Shown here: positions 63,103 to 64,000 of the stretch, in pieces
How positions within the stretch are numbered: position 1 is the first letter of the stretch
Layout of the letters: each line of letters opens with the position of its first letter
Assembly (NCBI RefSeq): GCF_030817215.1
Contig: NZ_JAUSZA010000001.1
Coordinates: 6,236,501-6,300,500 of the forward strand
Direction: 5' to 3'
Source of the DNA: Paenibacillus sp. V4I3
Lineage (GTDB): Bacteria; Bacillota; Bacilli; Paenibacillales; NBRC-103111
DNA: 64,000 nucleotides
Made by a program: the position numbers and the translations under genes
Notes under the pieces: model-generated
Databases searched by the model: none
What the model was told of the DNA's origin: nothing
What the model saw: only the letters and a program-made list of their open reading frames with translations

Positions 63103-64000
63103 GTTCAACCCCCTCAAGCACTGGCAGCGTTAATATAACTTCCGTTCCTTCCCCGGGCTCGGACTTAATGGACAAGCCATACTCACTGCCGAAATACATC
63201 CGAATTCGACTGTTCACGTTGTACAACCCGATGCCCTTGCTGGGCGAATGTTCACTAAGCAAAGTTTCAGCTTGAGCCTTCGTCATCCCCACACCATTGT
63301 CACGAACGGTCACGATGACAGCCTGCTCTGTGAGCTCGCCTATCACGGTTACAGAGCCTCCCGCAATTCCCTTCAGCCCATGCTGGATCGCATTTTCTAG
63401 GAGAGGCTGAAGGATAATTTTCAAGGTATAGAGACTTGGTATCTGCGGATCTATTTGCCATTCGATCGTATGTCGAGCACCGAAACGGATTTCCAGAATT
63501 TTCAAATAGCATTTGGCGTGATCAATTTCTTGTTCGAAACGGATGGTGTTACTTCCCTTGGATACCGATATTCGAAAGAGGTCCGCTAGTGCGACAACCA
63601 TGCCAATGGCCGTCTGCTTCTCGTCCATGTCAATCTCGTTCTTGATTGCATCCAGTGTATTGTATAGGAAATGAGGATTAATTTGAGCTTGTAAAAAATT
63701 GAGCTCCATTTCCCTTCTTTCCAGTTTTTCCACATAGTTTTGGTGAATGAGGTCTCGTAAATTATCGAGCATGTTATCAAAATTACGATCTAGTTCATCG
63801 ATCTCATCGCCTTTAACATGGACTCTGCGGCTCGTAGAGAGCACCCCCCTGCCTACCCGAGATACTTTCGCGTGGAGACGTCGAATCCCACGGGTCAGTT
63901 GACGGGTAATAAGCAAGGTCAGAAATGAGAAAATAATCATACAAATGATACTAACTGTCAAAATGGTTTGCCGAATTTCATTCACTTTGGATTGAATCGA
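63095..64000 (-). CDS. Sensor histidine kinase (YesM type), 3' part only (runs off right edge)
   Basis: The frame is open from the right edge (SIQSKVNEIRQT...) to the stop at 63095, about 301 codons. Seen: the second membrane helix (ILTVSIICMIIFSFLTLLI), HAMP domain, His_kinase signature with the phospho-accepting His (LQAQINPHFLYNTLDAIK), and HATPase_c motifs (LLENAIQHGL, RDNGVGMTK, GIGLYNVNSRI). The sensor half is outside the window. It pairs with the response regulator at 61480, which overlaps it. Confidence 0.93.
   Translation of the reverse strand, partial: SIQSKVNEIRQTILTVSIICMIIFSFLTLLITRQLTRGIRRLHAKVSRVGRGVLSTSRRVHVKGDEIDELDRNFDNMLDNLRDLIHQNYVEKLERREMELNFLQAQINPHFLYNTLDAIKNEIDMDEKQTAIGMVVALADLFRISVSKGSNTIRFEQEIDHAKCYLKILEIRFGARHTIEWQIDPQIPSLYTLKIILQPLLENAIQHGLKGIAGGSVTVIGELTEQAVIVTVRDNGVGMTKAQAETLLSEHSPSKGIGLYNVNSRIRMYFGSEYGLSIKSEPGEGTEVILTLPVLEGVEHV

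Overview
The window looks like chromosomal DNA of a Paenibacillus-type Firmicute. Evidence for this is the strong GGAGG-type ribosome binding sites (several with TTG or GTG starts), the many LplA/LplB/LplC-type sugar importers, each with its own membrane AraC regulator or YesM/YesN two-component pair, and the large secreted glycan-degrading enzymes. Almost every gene is on the minus strand. No tRNA, rRNA, CRISPR array or recognisable transposase was seen.

Layout. 1-5.6 kb: the 5' part of a sensor regulator, a GH95-like glycosidase and a frameshifted GH95 alpha-L-fucosidase. 5.8-8.6 kb: a small coiled-coil gene on the plus strand, a secreted polysaccharide deacetylase and a YtoI-type CBS/DRTGG regulator. 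8.6-12.2 kb: a glyoxylate-bypass operon in the order small zinc-ribbon-like protein, isocitrate lyase, malate synthase, followed by a second small gene. 12.2-12.7 kb: a non-coding stretch with four dyad repeats. 12.7-14.6 kb: a divergent PhyH dioxygenase / AraC regulator pair, both disrupted. 14.7-22.7 kb: an operon of regulator, two permeases, binding lipoprotein and secreted beta-helix (pectate-lyase-like) enzyme. 22.8-30.5 kb: binding lipoprotein, two permeases, regulator and a second, paralogous binding lipoprotein. 30.7-37.5 kb: histidine kinase, binding protein, two permeases and response regulator. 37.7-47.2 kb: a 1725-residue secreted GH101 endo-alpha-N-acetylgalactosaminidase and a secreted PL8 lyase. 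47.3-52.9 kb: another regulator-permease-permease-lipoprotein unit, damaged at two points. 53-55.4 kb: an EamA transporter, scrambled remnants of a nucleoside-uptake locus and a small acidic gene. 55.4-64 kb: an unassigned TIM-barrel-like glycosidase, binding lipoprotein, two permeases, response regulator, and a histidine kinase running off the right edge.

How it fits together. Secreted enzymes (GH101, PL8, beta-helix enzyme) would cut mucin-type O-glycans, uronate polysaccharides or pectin-like polymers outside the cell. Five separate two-permease ABC importers with six binding proteins would bring in the oligosaccharides, and cytoplasmic GH95-type enzymes would finish degradation. No ATP-binding subunit is encoded here, so a shared MsmX/UgpC-type ATPase elsewhere is expected. 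Each importer has its own sensor.

The most unusual general feature is damage. Frameshifts, an in-frame stop and deletion junctions hit at least seven genes (GH95, PhyH, AraC, the PL8 tail, one binding protein, one permease, and the BMP/nucleoside hydrolase remnants). This is either real gene decay or uneven sequence quality, and it cannot be decided from the sequence alone.
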